From Caccovivens sp964594865 (GTDB lineage Bacteria; Bacillota; Clostridia; Christensenellales; UBA1242), in assembly GCA_964594865.1 (NCBI GenBank), contig CAZQMZ010000004.1:23186-87185 (forward strand): a stretch of 64,000 bases of DNA. Reading direction: 5' to 3'. The position numbers and the translations under genes are program-made. Within the stretch, counting starts at the first letter, position 1. Each line of letters starts with the position of its first letter. The notes below the pieces were generated by a model. The model made no database searches and had not been told where the DNA came from. It was given only the letters and a program-made list of their open reading frames with translations. Positions 54,108 through 61,708 of the stretch are shown here, one piece after another.

Positions 54108-54142
54108 AATAAAAAAACAGGAAAATTTCCTGTTTTTTTTGC
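54108..54142. terminator. Terminator of the RNase R gene
   Basis: Stem AAAAACAGGAAA / TTTCCTGTTTTT, T-rich on both strands; 4-30 bp after the rnr stop on the minus strand. Confidence 0.85.
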
Positions 54143-54144
54143 AA

Positions 54145-56700
54145 TTATAGTGTGATATTTCTTGGATATTGCTTTTTTCGAGTTTCTTTTTGATTATTTT
54201 TTCCCTTGCGTTGAAAAGCTTCGTTTGCGTCCGCTTCAACGCCCGTTTTGGAACAAATTGAACTCAATTCTTTTTTGCCCCGTCTTTCTTTCCTATTTTC
54301 GATTTCTTCGTCTTCTTCTTTCTGTCTTTGTTTATATTCTCTTTCGGAAAGCATGTGCTCTATCTTAATTTTGCCTTCTCTTGTTCGTGAGCGTCCACCA
54401 ACATGAAAATCAAAATTTGTTTCTTTGTTTGTTTTTGCTTTTTCCATTCTTGATGAACCTCGAACAATGTGAGTTCTTCTGTCCGCACTGATAATTTCCA
54501 CAATAATTTCAGAACAAAGTGCAAGATATGGCTCGCTGGTGTATTTATTCACAATTGCCACTCCCGATTTTGATACAACTGCATTTTTTGCGTTTCCAAC
54601 AAATTCAGTTGCCGGAACAAGAATTTTCAAGCCTCTCTTTGCTTCTTCCACAACAACATCAAGATTATCAATTCCTTCAAAGCCGTTGCGTTTTCTAAAT
54701 CCACTCACTTGACCTCTCAAAACCATACCAATCTTGTCTTCACAAAAGCATGCCGAATTAAATTCTCTGAATTCCGCTTCGGCAAAAGAGTTTTCTTCCT
54801 GCAAATCGTTCGCCCAACCGGCAATTTCATGTACTATTTTTTTGTCAATCATCTGGTCTTCGTGCCCATTGATATATGCCATGATGTTGTTGAGTGTGAC
54901 ATAGTCTGGCAATCTTCTGATTGGTGAAGTGCTGTGAGAATATGCTTCACTTTGAAGTGCAAAATGCGTCACAGCTTCCTGTCCTTTGAGTGAAAAGTTC
55001 AATTCTTCAAAGATTGCCGATTCCTCAAATTTCTTGTCGTTGTTTATTTTCTTGATATTTGAAACTCGTTTGATATCATCCGAATATTTCGCCTTGCTTT
55101 GCATTCTAATCAAAAATCTATTCGCAATCGCCTCTTTTGGAGTGTCTTTCAGTTCAATAAGCAATTTTTTGATACCCCGAACGGACAAGTCGCCGTCAAA
55201 ATTCATCCCCAAAACATTGAAAAATTCCGTTGTTTGTTCAACCTTTTTCTTGTCCGGCTTGTCGTGAATGCGATATATGTTTGGAATTTTGTGTTTGATT
55301 GTAAATTTTGCCGTTGCTTCGTTTGCCGTCAGCATAAATGCTTCGATGACTTTGTGATATGGACAGTTTTCGCTTGGCTTGATGTCTTCAATATTGCTGA
55401 AATCTTCATTGAACACCACATCATATTCTTCACGAGCATAGAAACTTATCGTGTTTCTTTTCTTAAATCCTTTCCAAAGAACATCCGAAGCTTTTTCATT
55501 GAAAACAATCTGCTCTTCAATGGTCAAACTCTCTCCTTGAGAAATCTTTTCTTTTAAATCTGTCATGCTTTCATTGGAAAAATCGCAAATTTCTTGCGCG
55601 TCGACATAAGAGAGTTTTCGGTGACTGTTGATGACCGCATCCATAATCTTGGAAGATTTTGGTATGCCGGTCTTTTCGTCGACCGTCGTTTTTATGACAA
55701 CCGCGAAACGATCTTGACCTTCATTAAGCGAACAAATTCCGGTAGAGATTTTTGGCGGAAGAATGTTATACGCTTTGTTTGGAGCATAAATTGTGAACGC
55801 ACCTTGAATATATTTTCTTCCAATTTCACTGTCCAATTTGACATATTTTGGAACGTTTGCAACAGCTGTGTAGACCACCAAGTCACCGTTTTCATATGTT
55901 GAATATATGGCATCATCCATATCTTTGCAATTGAACGGATCGACAGTCACAAAGGGAAGATCTCTCAAATCAACGATGGCGTCGCCAAGTCCGTCTTGCA
56001 AAATGTTTCCATCTTGGTCAACAAGTTTTCGCCCACTCAAATCTACATGTGTTGGAATTTGATCAATTTCTTTTTGGAGTTCTTCGCCCTCCCATCCCAT
56101 GTTTGCACCATGGGCTTTTGCAATTGAATCATACTCCGAAATTGGATTGCCAGCATCTCCCAAAGCGTTGACAATATGACCCATTTTCATTTCTTTTTCA
56201 ACATCATCAACTTTCATCACGCAAATCTTGTCTTGAAATTGACTTCTCTCTTCTGGCTTGTTCAAAATTGTGTAAATGTTTCCGTTATTTGCAATGAAGA
56301 TTAAATTATCATGATCGGTTTTGAGCACCTTGCCGGTGATAAATTTTGGACTTATTTTTTCAATGCCATCAAAAATGTTCGCCTCAAACCTATTTTTTTT
56401 GTTTAATGACATCTCTTCAACTTCTTTCTCTATTTTCGTGTCGATTTGTGTCAACAAAATTCCATTTACGTCATCGACAACGGGCAAAACGGTTTTGCCA
56501 TTGACACAAACTCGTCCTGCATTTTTAAGAACACTAAGTGCCTTATCAAATTTTCCTCTTGACGGAACAAATTTGTTCTTTACAGAATATTCCCGCAGTT
56601 CTCCTAAATTTCCTCCAAACTTTCCTTCAGCAACAAGTTTTAAAATCTTTTCACTATACCTTTTAAGTTTTCCTTCTTTCTTTGTTTGTTGTAGATTCAA
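54145..56700 (-). CDS. rnr: Ribonuclease R (RNB family exoribonuclease)
   Basis: An 851-residue 3'-5' exoribonuclease that degrades structured RNA. Order: N-terminal winged-helix/cold-shock region (1-220), RNB domain with the catalytic acidic cluster DPFNCKDMDDAI (about 250-262), S1 domain (about 640-720), and a basic Lys/Arg/Glu tail. I set the start at TTG 56700, with AAGGAG 9 nt upstream. The predicted +1 of TTGTAT-17-TATTAT falls at about 56714, downstream of the alternative GTG at 56730, which excludes that start. The leader would be only about 14 nt, so the SD lies at its 5' end. Confidence 0.92.
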   Translation of the reverse strand: MNLQQTKKEGKLKRYSEKILKLVAEGKFGGNLGELREYSVKNKFVPSRGKFDKALSVLKNAGRVCVNGKTVLPVVDDVNGILLTQIDTKIEKEVEEMSLNKKNRFEANIFDGIEKISPKFITGKVLKTDHDNLIFIANNGNIYTILNKPEERSQFQDKICVMKVDDVEKEMKMGHIVNALGDAGNPISEYDSIAKAHGANMGWEGEELQKEIDQIPTHVDLSGRKLVDQDGNILQDGLGDAIVDLRDLPFVTVDPFNCKDMDDAIYSTYENGDLVVYTAVANVPKYVKLDSEIGRKYIQGAFTIYAPNKAYNILPPKISTGICSLNEGQDRFAVVIKTTVDEKTGIPKSSKIMDAVINSHRKLSYVDAQEICDFSNESMTDLKEKISQGESLTIEEQIVFNEKASDVLWKGFKKRNTISFYAREEYDVVFNEDFSNIEDIKPSENCPYHKVIEAFMLTANEATAKFTIKHKIPNIYRIHDKPDKKKVEQTTEFFNVLGMNFDGDLSVRGIKKLLIELKDTPKEAIANRFLIRMQSKAKYSDDIKRVSNIKKINNDKKFEESAIFEELNFSLKGQEAVTHFALQSEAYSHSTSPIRRLPDYVTLNNIMAYINGHEDQMIDKKIVHEIAGWANDLQEENSFAEAEFREFNSACFCEDKIGMVLRGQVSGFRKRNGFEGIDNLDVVVEEAKRGLKILVPATEFVGNAKNAVVSKSGVAIVNKYTSEPYLALCSEIIVEIISADRRTHIVRGSSRMEKAKTNKETNFDFHVGGRSRTREGKIKIEHMLSEREYKQRQKEEDEEIENRKERRGKKELSSICSKTGVEADANEAFQRKGKNNQKETRKKQYPRNITL

Positions 56701-56750
56701 TTTCTCTATCTCCTTGCTATATAATAACACATTCCAACTCTCAATACAAG
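56701..56750 (-). promoter_or_regulatory. rnr promoter with very short leader
   Basis: Minus strand TTGTAT, 17-bp spacer ending TGTGT, TATTAT (56726-56721). The predicted +1 (about 56714) falls in the AAGGAG ribosome site. Confidence 0.6.
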
Positions 56751-56759
56751 ACCCAAAAT

Positions 56760-57041
56760 GAAAAAAATATGTTTTTTTTAAAATTTCTTTACCTAAAAAA
56801 AAGTTAACACTGAGGCCTCCCTTAAAGAGTTATAACAAACTATTTTTTTTGCCGACCCACCCGTTGTTGACAAGTTTATTTTCATCGTTAAGCAACCAAA
56901 TCATTAACAACAAATGAAGAATCGCTAATGTGAAGACATATAAAAGGAATCACAAAACTTTTCATTGTGATTGTCCATCATATTTTTGTAAATAAAATTC
57001 TCCCAAATCTCACAAATTACTGAAAAAAGTGAGAAAAATGC
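56760..57041. other. Gene-free region before the tRNA-Ile promoter
   Basis: About 280 bp with no gene. Short A/T runs and a few imperfect repeats are present (for example CACAAAACTTTTCATTGTG near 56951). Nothing specific is recognised. Confidence 0.4.
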
Positions 57042-57070
57042 TTGACAAGTTAAAAAAATATATGTATAAT
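57042..57070 (+). promoter_or_regulatory. Perfect-consensus promoter of tRNA-Ile
   Basis: TTGACA (57042-57047), exactly 17 bp, TATAAT (57065-57070), about 195 bp before the tRNA. A boxA-like CTTTGACA lies near 57237, as in rRNA operon leaders. Confidence 0.8.
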
Positions 57071-57116
57071 AAAACAGCGACGATTGATTGGCGGAGAAAA
57101 ATCATGCCACCCTGTT

Positions 57117-57202
57117 GCCGAGCAAACTTGATTGCGAACGCCAAGGCTGAAGGCCTTCTGCCGAGCAAACTTGTTTGCGAACGCCAAGGTTGAAAGCCTT
57201 AT
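57117..57202. repeat. Two 43-bp tandem repeats in the tRNA-Ile leader
   Basis: Units 57117-57159 and 57160-57202 differ at about four positions. Each contains a hairpin-forming GCAAACTTGTTTGC-type sequence and an AAGGC/GCCTT pair. Confidence 0.75.
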
Positions 57203-57265
57203 AAGTCCCCTTATCTGGGTGGGAAAAACTGATTTTCTTTGACACAACGTAACACAACTTAACGA

Positions 57266-57342
57266 TGGCTTGTAGCTCAGTCGGTTAGAGCACCACCCTG
57301 ATAAGGTGGGGGTCGGTGGTTCGAGTCCACTCAAGCCAACCA
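57266..57342 (+). tRNA. tRNA-Ile (GAT)
   Basis: A 77-nt cloverleaf. Acceptor TGGCTTG pairs fully with CAAGCCA; D stem GCTC/GAGC; anticodon stem CCACC/GGTGG with loop CTGATAA (anticodon GAT); T loop TTCGAGT; encoded CCA. No terminator follows: an island is joined at the CCA end, and the expected terminator hairpin is now found beyond each downstream repeat of the tRNA 3' end. Confidence 0.96.
57297..57342 (+). repeat. tRNA-Ile 3' end, integration repeat copy A
   Basis: A 46-bp sequence from the anticodon loop to CCA, repeated identically at 59081-59126, with further partial copies at 59210-59225 and 62899-62939. Confidence 0.88.
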
Positions 57343-57368
57343 ATTTTTATTATAAATGGAGTTAGAAT

Positions 57369-57836
57369 ATGGTAATTACTATCAAAGATATTACTACTTC
57401 CTTAATGGTCAAATTGAAAAAAAGATCAATTTCTATAACAGAATTGTATAATTGTTATGTTGATTTAGAAGAAAGTTTGAATTCCGTTTATAAAAATAGT
57501 TTAATATTGTATGGCAATGTTTACATAAAAGACTTTTTAAGAGAGAATCCTGAATTTGAGTTTATTGACAGTAGGATTTTTTTAAAAAATGGTTTTGATT
57601 TTAATTATTTACAAGAAAAATTTATTTCTTTGATGAGTCTTGAAAAATTAGAAATATTTGGCTTGTTGGCTGAAGAAACGAAAGAAGAACAAGAACTTGG
57701 AAATAATATAAAAAACACTAAAAGTTTTAGAGAAACGAATAAAAAAACTTCTAAGCCAACATCAACTTCATATAAAACAAATAGAACAGTTAAAACTAAA
57801 ACACAGCACCTAGTTGCAAGTGAGAAAGAAAGATAA
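57369..57836 (+). CDS. Island protein of unknown function
   Basis: A 155-residue protein, mostly alpha-helical in the first 110 residues (two Leu/Phe-rich segments). It ends in a basic, Thr/Lys-rich tail (...TSKPTSTSYKTNRTVKTKTQHLV...). No domain is recognised. GGAG precedes the ATG. The coding sequence is more AT-rich than the core genes. It begins 27 bp after the tRNA-Ile CCA with no terminator between, so it may be transcribed by read-through from the strong tRNA promoter. Confidence 0.7.
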   Translation: MVITIKDITTSLMVKLKKRSISITELYNCYVDLEESLNSVYKNSLILYGNVYIKDFLRENPEFEFIDSRIFLKNGFDFNYLQEKFISLMSLEKLEIFGLLAEETKEEQELGNNIKNTKSFRETNKKTSKPTSTSYKTNRTVKTKTQHLVASEKER

Positions 57837-57904
57837 AAGTTTTATACAACAAAATTCCTAATAAGTATTAACAAATAAGTAAAAAAAATAAAGGCAAAGA
57901 AGGA

Positions 57905-58840
57905 TTAAATTATATCTCTTAAAATTTCTGTTACATATTTCATCTCTTTTTCGCTTGAAAGAATGGATATAAGAAGATTTTTATCAAAATTTATAATTAA
58001 ATATTGGCCATTTGTTCCATCTTTGAAAATATATCCATCACGAGATATGTGCATTATATATCCAACACCGATTTTGGGTAAAACCCTTTCTGGCTTAACA
58101 GCATAAGGAGTATCAATTTGAGCTGAACACATTTCTTCAATATATTTTTGAGATATGATTTGTTCTCCGTTAAATTTGCCTTTATGAAGAATTAGTTCGC
58201 CAATTTTAAATAAATCTTTATGGAAAATGTATAACCCAGTTCCGCCAGGGCAATATTTATCATAATTTTTCCATATGTATTTTTTAATACCAAGCGGATT
58301 AAAAATTTCTTTTTTTATAAAATCAGCAATATTTATTCCAAAAGTTTCTTGAAAGAAGACAGAAAGTAAAAATATTTCTGCATTGTTATAAACATATTTT
58401 TCGTTCGGCTCATTTGGCAAATCATAGTTTAAAACATAATCAGTAAAAGTCTTTTCATCTAGCCCTTTGATAAATTTTTCACTAAACATTTGGCCAACAT
58501 AACCAGCAGAATAGGTCAATAGTGTTTTGATTTTCCATTTCTTTATTTTTTCAACATTCTCAGACTTTATTTCTGTGAGATTTTTAAAAATAGGATAGAC
58601 ATTTGTTTCAGTTGTAATTGGCTTAACATTAACTAACATTTTTCTATCGATAGCAATACCATAGGCAAGTGCAATCAACACTTTACTTACACTTCTCATT
58701 TCATGTAAACCATCAGGCTTATAAAAATAAGAAGATAAATCGCCATTATCATCAATCATAATACTATCAACTTTAACATTCTCACCAGTTGATGTAAAAA
58801 TCTTTTCCTTTTGTCGTTTAATTTTTTCTATAAGTTCCAT
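57905..58840 (-). CDS. Serine hydrolase of the beta-lactamase/transpeptidase family
   Basis: A 311-residue penicillin-binding-like serine hydrolase without a signal peptide, so probably cytoplasmic. The SxxK motif is S50-V-S-K53, YxN is in KYVYNNAEIF (about 150), and the third motif region is KDGTNGQY (about 275). Related class C-like hydrolases act on small esters or peptides. No SD is present. TATAAT lies six bases before the ATG, preceded by TGT, so it is predicted to be leaderless. It lies in the island between att copies A and B. Confidence 0.85.
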   Translation of the reverse strand: MELIEKIKRQKEKIFTSTGENVKVDSIMIDDNGDLSSYFYKPDGLHEMRSVSKVLIALAYGIAIDRKMLVNVKPITTETNVYPIFKNLTEIKSENVEKIKKWKIKTLLTYSAGYVGQMFSEKFIKGLDEKTFTDYVLNYDLPNEPNEKYVYNNAEIFLLSVFFQETFGINIADFIKKEIFNPLGIKKYIWKNYDKYCPGGTGLYIFHKDLFKIGELILHKGKFNGEQIISQKYIEEMCSAQIDTPYAVKPERVLPKIGVGYIMHISRDGYIFKDGTNGQYLIINFDKNLLISILSSEKEMKYVTEILRDII

Positions 58841-58876
58841 AATGTTATTATAACATAAAAAATGCAGAATTGTATA
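58841..58876 (-). promoter_or_regulatory. Promoter of the serine hydrolase gene, predicted leaderless
   Basis: Minus strand TATACA, 18 bp, TATAAT (58852-58847) with TGT before it (extended -10), six bases, then the ATG at 58840. Confidence 0.6.
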
Positions 58877-58954
58877 ATTTTATTTACAAAATTTTTAAAG
58901 CATTAGACAGTTTTAGGCAGTGAAAAAAGATACAATATTCAAAAATATTAGATA

Positions 58955-59008
58955 TTTGCAACAAATTGCAACAGTATTTTCACGACGAACTGTTGCAATT
59001 ATTTTTAG
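58955..59008. repeat. TTGCAAC repeat cluster
   Basis: TTGCAACA occurs twice in direct orientation near 58955-58975, and a perfect 12-bp inverted pair AATTGCAACAGT / ACTGTTGCAATT spans about 58966-59001. Related TTGCAAC repeats recur at 63095-63240 beyond att copy D. Confidence 0.6.
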
Positions 59009-59080
59009 ATAATAAAAAAATGCTTTGTTTTAAAGCACTTTATTGTATAGGGTTTCCACCTAAATAGGCGATATTCTTTT

Positions 59081-59207
59081 CCTGATAAGGTGGGGGTCGG
59101 TGGTTCGAGTCCACTCAAGCCAACCAGATTGAGTGGCAGTTTCGCCACTCTTTTTTTACTATCTCCACCTTAAACGAACGAATGTGAGTATAAGACATCT
59201 TGTCGGT
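59081..59207. repeat. tRNA-Ile 3' end repeat, copy B, with tRNA terminator and 81-bp flank
   Basis: The first 46 bp equal the tRNA-Ile 3' end. Then come the terminator GAGTGGC-AGTTTC-GCCACTC-T7 (59131-59157) and a flank ending TGTCGGT. The same block with few mismatches is at 62899-63020. It probably represents the ancestral tRNA downstream sequence. Confidence 0.85.
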
Positions 59208-59209
59208 TC

Positions 59210-59225
59210 CCACTCAAGCCAACCA
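59210..59225. repeat. tRNA-Ile 3' end repeat, copy C (16 bp)
   Basis: CCACTCAAGCCAACCA, the last 16 bases of the tRNA. It is followed by a different downstream sequence, a hairpin AAAGTCCCTA / TAGGGACTTT with T-rich tail (59231-59257). It is probably a separate element junction. Confidence 0.65.
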
Positions 59226-59257
59226 CCCTGAAAGTCCCTAAAATAGGGACTTTTCTT

Positions 59258-59466
59258 ATTTCAAAATAACTTTTTAAAAACGCAAAAAACACCAAATGGG
59301 TGTACAAATTTTAAAAAAGGGTGTATAAAATTTGCCACTTTTTAACTAAATTTCTTCAACTTTTGAAAATCGCAATTTCCTAACTTAAACTAACTAAAAC
59401 TGACTAAAAACTAGTAAAAAGGGTGTAAAAGGGTGTAAAAGGGTGTACAACTTTTTGCAATAAATA
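59258..59466. repeat. Iteron-like region with GGGTGTA repeats
   Basis: No gene. The motif GGGTGTA occurs at about 59298 and 59320, and three times in tandem (10-bp period, AAAAGGGTGT) at 59417-59448. Between them lies a stretch with repeated AACTAACTAA-like 10-11-mers (59385-59415). Candidate integrase arm sites or replication iterons. Confidence 0.6.
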
Positions 59467-59490
59467 AGAGCCAGAATTTCTTCTGACTCT
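59427..59490. repeat. 64-bp shared 3' module, copy 1 (terminator of the SPL gene)
   Basis: About 61 of 64 bases match 61645-61708. It contains AAAAGGGTGT repeats and the hairpin AGAGCCAGAA / TTCTGACTCT, which on the minus strand terminates the radical SAM gene. Confidence 0.85.
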
Positions 59491-59496
59491 CTTACA

Positions 59497-60318
59497 TTAT
59501 TCAAACAAACTTGTTTGTTTTGGTGGATTGTATCGCACAATATATTCGTCTGGATTTTTCTCTTGTGGCAAAAGTTTCACATTTGGTGCAAGTTTGCGAA
59601 GGCAAAATTTATAATACGCCTGTTTACCTGTTGGGCGAAGAAGTTTCACGCAATCTTCAAGATATTTCGCCCAATCCTGCCATTTGTCAGCGGAACGATA
59701 GTTGTTGATTTTGCCGATTTTATAGTGGTCAACTGAATCATCTTCCAATGTCTTTTGAATAAGTGCCAAACTTTCTTCTGGTTCAATGGTTGGCTCAAAA
59801 GAGGCAAAAGTCTTAATTCCGTTTTCGTGCAAAGTTTTTAATGTTTCAAGTCGTTCTTTTGGAGTGGACGCATTTGGTTCCCATTCTTTTGACTTTTTCT
59901 CATCTAAAAAAGTAAGTGTTGTGCCAACTGTTATGCGGTCTCCAAACGCTTTGAAAATGTCTAAATCTCGAAGCATTTTCTTTCCACCTTTTGACAAAAC
60001 TGCGACAGGCACATGATAGGCATTTAACATTTTTAAAACTGCTCGTGTTGTCGCTCCATCATCAGCAGAATCACAATAGCAGTCGCCAACAAAAGATAAA
60101 AGCACCTGCTCGGTGTATGTATTTTTCTTTAAATCATTTTCCAAATTCTCCAAAAGATTTTTCCTTGGCTCCGGCTTACCAAAATAATCATCTCCACTTC
60201 TTTGCAGTGTGTGTGGAGCATAACAATATTTGCACCTATGACTACATCCTATGTAAATATTCAGTGCGTAAGGACTATATTCTCTTGCCATTCCTTTCGG
60301 TCTATAAATAACACTCAT
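59497..60318 (-). CDS. SPL-family radical SAM protein
   Basis: A 273-residue radical SAM protein of the spore photoproduct lyase-like (SplB-related) family found in many mobile regions. The cluster ligands are C25-x3-C29-x2-C32 (GCSHRCKYC). LLSFVGDCYC and VAVLSKGGKKMLRDLDIF fit the family. It is shorter than SplB (about 340) and lacks the C-terminal substrate Cys region I would expect, so true photolesion repair is uncertain. No SD is present. TATTAT, preceded by TGA, lies six bases before the ATG: predicted leaderless. Confidence 0.88.
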   Translation of the reverse strand: MSVIYRPKGMAREYSPYALNIYIGCSHRCKYCYAPHTLQRSGDDYFGKPEPRKNLLENLENDLKKNTYTEQVLLSFVGDCYCDSADDGATTRAVLKMLNAYHVPVAVLSKGGKKMLRDLDIFKAFGDRITVGTTLTFLDEKKSKEWEPNASTPKERLETLKTLHENGIKTFASFEPTIEPEESLALIQKTLEDDSVDHYKIGKINNYRSADKWQDWAKYLEDCVKLLRPTGKQAYYKFCLRKLAPNVKLLPQEKNPDEYIVRYNPPKQTSLFE

Positions 60319-60353
60319 GGTTAAATAATATCACAAAAGCAAAAAATTTTCTA
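60319..60353 (-). promoter_or_regulatory. Promoter of the SPL-type gene, predicted leaderless
   Basis: Minus strand TAGAAA, 17 bp ending TGTGA, TATTAT (60330-60325), six bases, then the ATG at 60318. The -35 is weak; the -10 is extended. Confidence 0.55.
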
Positions 60354-60548
60354 CTAATTTACAATGAAATAACCATAATGTTTGTCAATTGGATCATGAA
60401 CTGAATAATACACGACTTCTTTTACACCCAAATTTGCTATATATTCATAGAAAAAATCAATACCTTTTTCATTACTCCAACGAGAATTATGCCACCACAA
60501 ACACCGAAAGGCAAAATTAAATAGGAGTTCGTTGGTGTTTTTTTACTT
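60354..60548 (-). pseudogene. Remnant of an unknown gene (C-terminal part, no start codon)
   Basis: A 64-codon open stretch without ATG encodes ...LWWHNSRWSNEKGIDFFYEYIANLGVKEVVYY... and ends ...DPIDKHYGYFIVN. Regular amino acid composition with many aromatic residues suggests a real C-terminus. It is cut upstream by stop codons. No family is recognised. Confidence 0.45.
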
Positions 60549-60609
60549 AAAAATGAAATTAATCAATCATATTTACTTCCTTTATCGGAAATATTTTTAT
60601 AAAATATGC

Positions 60610-60638
60610 TTGACAAATTTCCGTTATTGGAATAAAAT
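60610..60638 (+). promoter_or_regulatory. Promoter of the fic gene with inverted repeat
   Basis: TTGACA (60610-60615), 17 bp, TAAAAT (60633-60638). The spacer contains the inverted repeat TTCC-GTTATT-GGAA, and a near-palindrome ATATTTT/AAAATAT lies just upstream. Either could be bound by the HTH at the N-terminus of the Fic protein. Confidence 0.65.
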
Positions 60639-60668
60639 TAAGGTAAAGATTAAAAATAAGGAGTTGCT

Positions 60669-61559
60669 ATGGAATATTTATCAGTTGCTGAGATTGCAAA
60701 AAAATGGGATATCTCTGATAGAATGGTAAGAAATTATTGTATGCACGGAAGAATTCCTGGTGCATTTTTAACAGGTAAAACTTGGAATATTCCTGCAAAT
60801 GCAGTAAAGCCTGCAAGAGAAAAGTTAAAACCATTTAGCAATAACAAATTGTTAAACATTTTAAAAGAAGAAAAAGATACTAAATTAAGTGGTGGGATAT
60901 ACTATAAAACTCAAATTGAACTCACGTATAATTCAAATCATATTGAAGGTAGCACTTTAACTCACGAACAAACAATGTTTGTTTTTGAAACCAACACTAT
61001 TGGAATTGAAAAAACACCTGTAAATGTTGATGATATTGTTGAAACAGTAAACCATTTTAAATGTGTTGATTATATTATTGACAACGCCCCTAAACCATTA
61101 ACTGAAGCTATGATAAAAGAATTGCATTTTATTCTTAAAAATGGCACAAGTGATAGTAGAAAAGAATGGTTTAATGTTGGTGAGTATAAAAAAATGCCAA
61201 ATGTGGTTGGTGGTGAAGAAACTTGCCCACCAGAAAAAGTTAAAAGCGAGATGAAACAACTTCTAACAACCTATAATTCATTAGAAGATAAAACATTTGA
61301 AAGTATAGTAGAATTCCATAAGCATTTTGAGAAAATACATCCATTTCAAGATGGAAACGGACGTATTGGTCGTTTAATTATGTTTAAAGAATGTTTAGCA
61401 AACAACATTGTCCCATTTATTATTGATGAAGCTCATAAGCTTTATTACTATCGTGGTCTTAAAGAGTGGGATAATGAAAAGGGTTATTTAATAGACACTT
61501 GCCTATCTTGTCAAGATAAATATAAAGCGTGGTTAGATTACTTTAAGATTGAATATTAA
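60669..61559 (+). CDS. Fic family protein with N-terminal helix-turn-helix
   Basis: A 296-residue Fic protein. Residues 1-50 form a MerR/excisionase-like HTH (SVAEIAKKWDISDRMVRNYCMHGRIPGAFLTGKTWNIP). The Fic core has HPFQDGNGRIGR with catalytic His224. An inhibitory helix motif S89-N-H-I-E93-G ([S/T]xxxE[G/N]) precedes the core, so it is a class II, self-inhibited enzyme. The expected activity is AMPylation (adenylyl transfer to protein hydroxyls). The SD is AAGGAG. The fused HTH suggests direct transcription feedback. Likely cargo of the tRNA-Ile island; target unknown. Confidence 0.93.
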   Translation: MEYLSVAEIAKKWDISDRMVRNYCMHGRIPGAFLTGKTWNIPANAVKPAREKLKPFSNNKLLNILKEEKDTKLSGGIYYKTQIELTYNSNHIEGSTLTHEQTMFVFETNTIGIEKTPVNVDDIVETVNHFKCVDYIIDNAPKPLTEAMIKELHFILKNGTSDSRKEWFNVGEYKKMPNVVGGEETCPPEKVKSEMKQLLTTYNSLEDKTFESIVEFHKHFEKIHPFQDGNGRIGRLIMFKECLANNIVPFIIDEAHKLYYYRGLKEWDNEKGYLIDTCLSCQDKYKAWLDYFKIEY

Positions 61560-61644
61560 ACTCAAACAAGTTCATGTTAGAAAGGATTAGTTTGTTTTAG
61601 TATTAAAAACGTCCAAACATTCGTAAATACCGGCAAATTGAAGA

Positions 61645-61708
61645 AAAAGGGTGTAAAAGGGTGTACATCTTTTTGCATTAAAAAAGAGCCAGAATTTCTT
61701 CTGACTCT
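61645..61708. repeat. 64-bp shared 3' module, copy 2 (terminator of the peptidase gene)
   Basis: Counterpart of 59427-59490. It carries AAAAGGGTGT twice and the terminator hairpin 61685-61708, which ends at the peptidase stop codon. Confidence 0.85.

Noticed and set aside
57050..57343. 97-codon minus-strand frame starting MVGLSGLEPPTPTLSG
   Set aside because: It is the antisense of tRNA-Ile plus its leader, a well-known spurious ORF type in databases.
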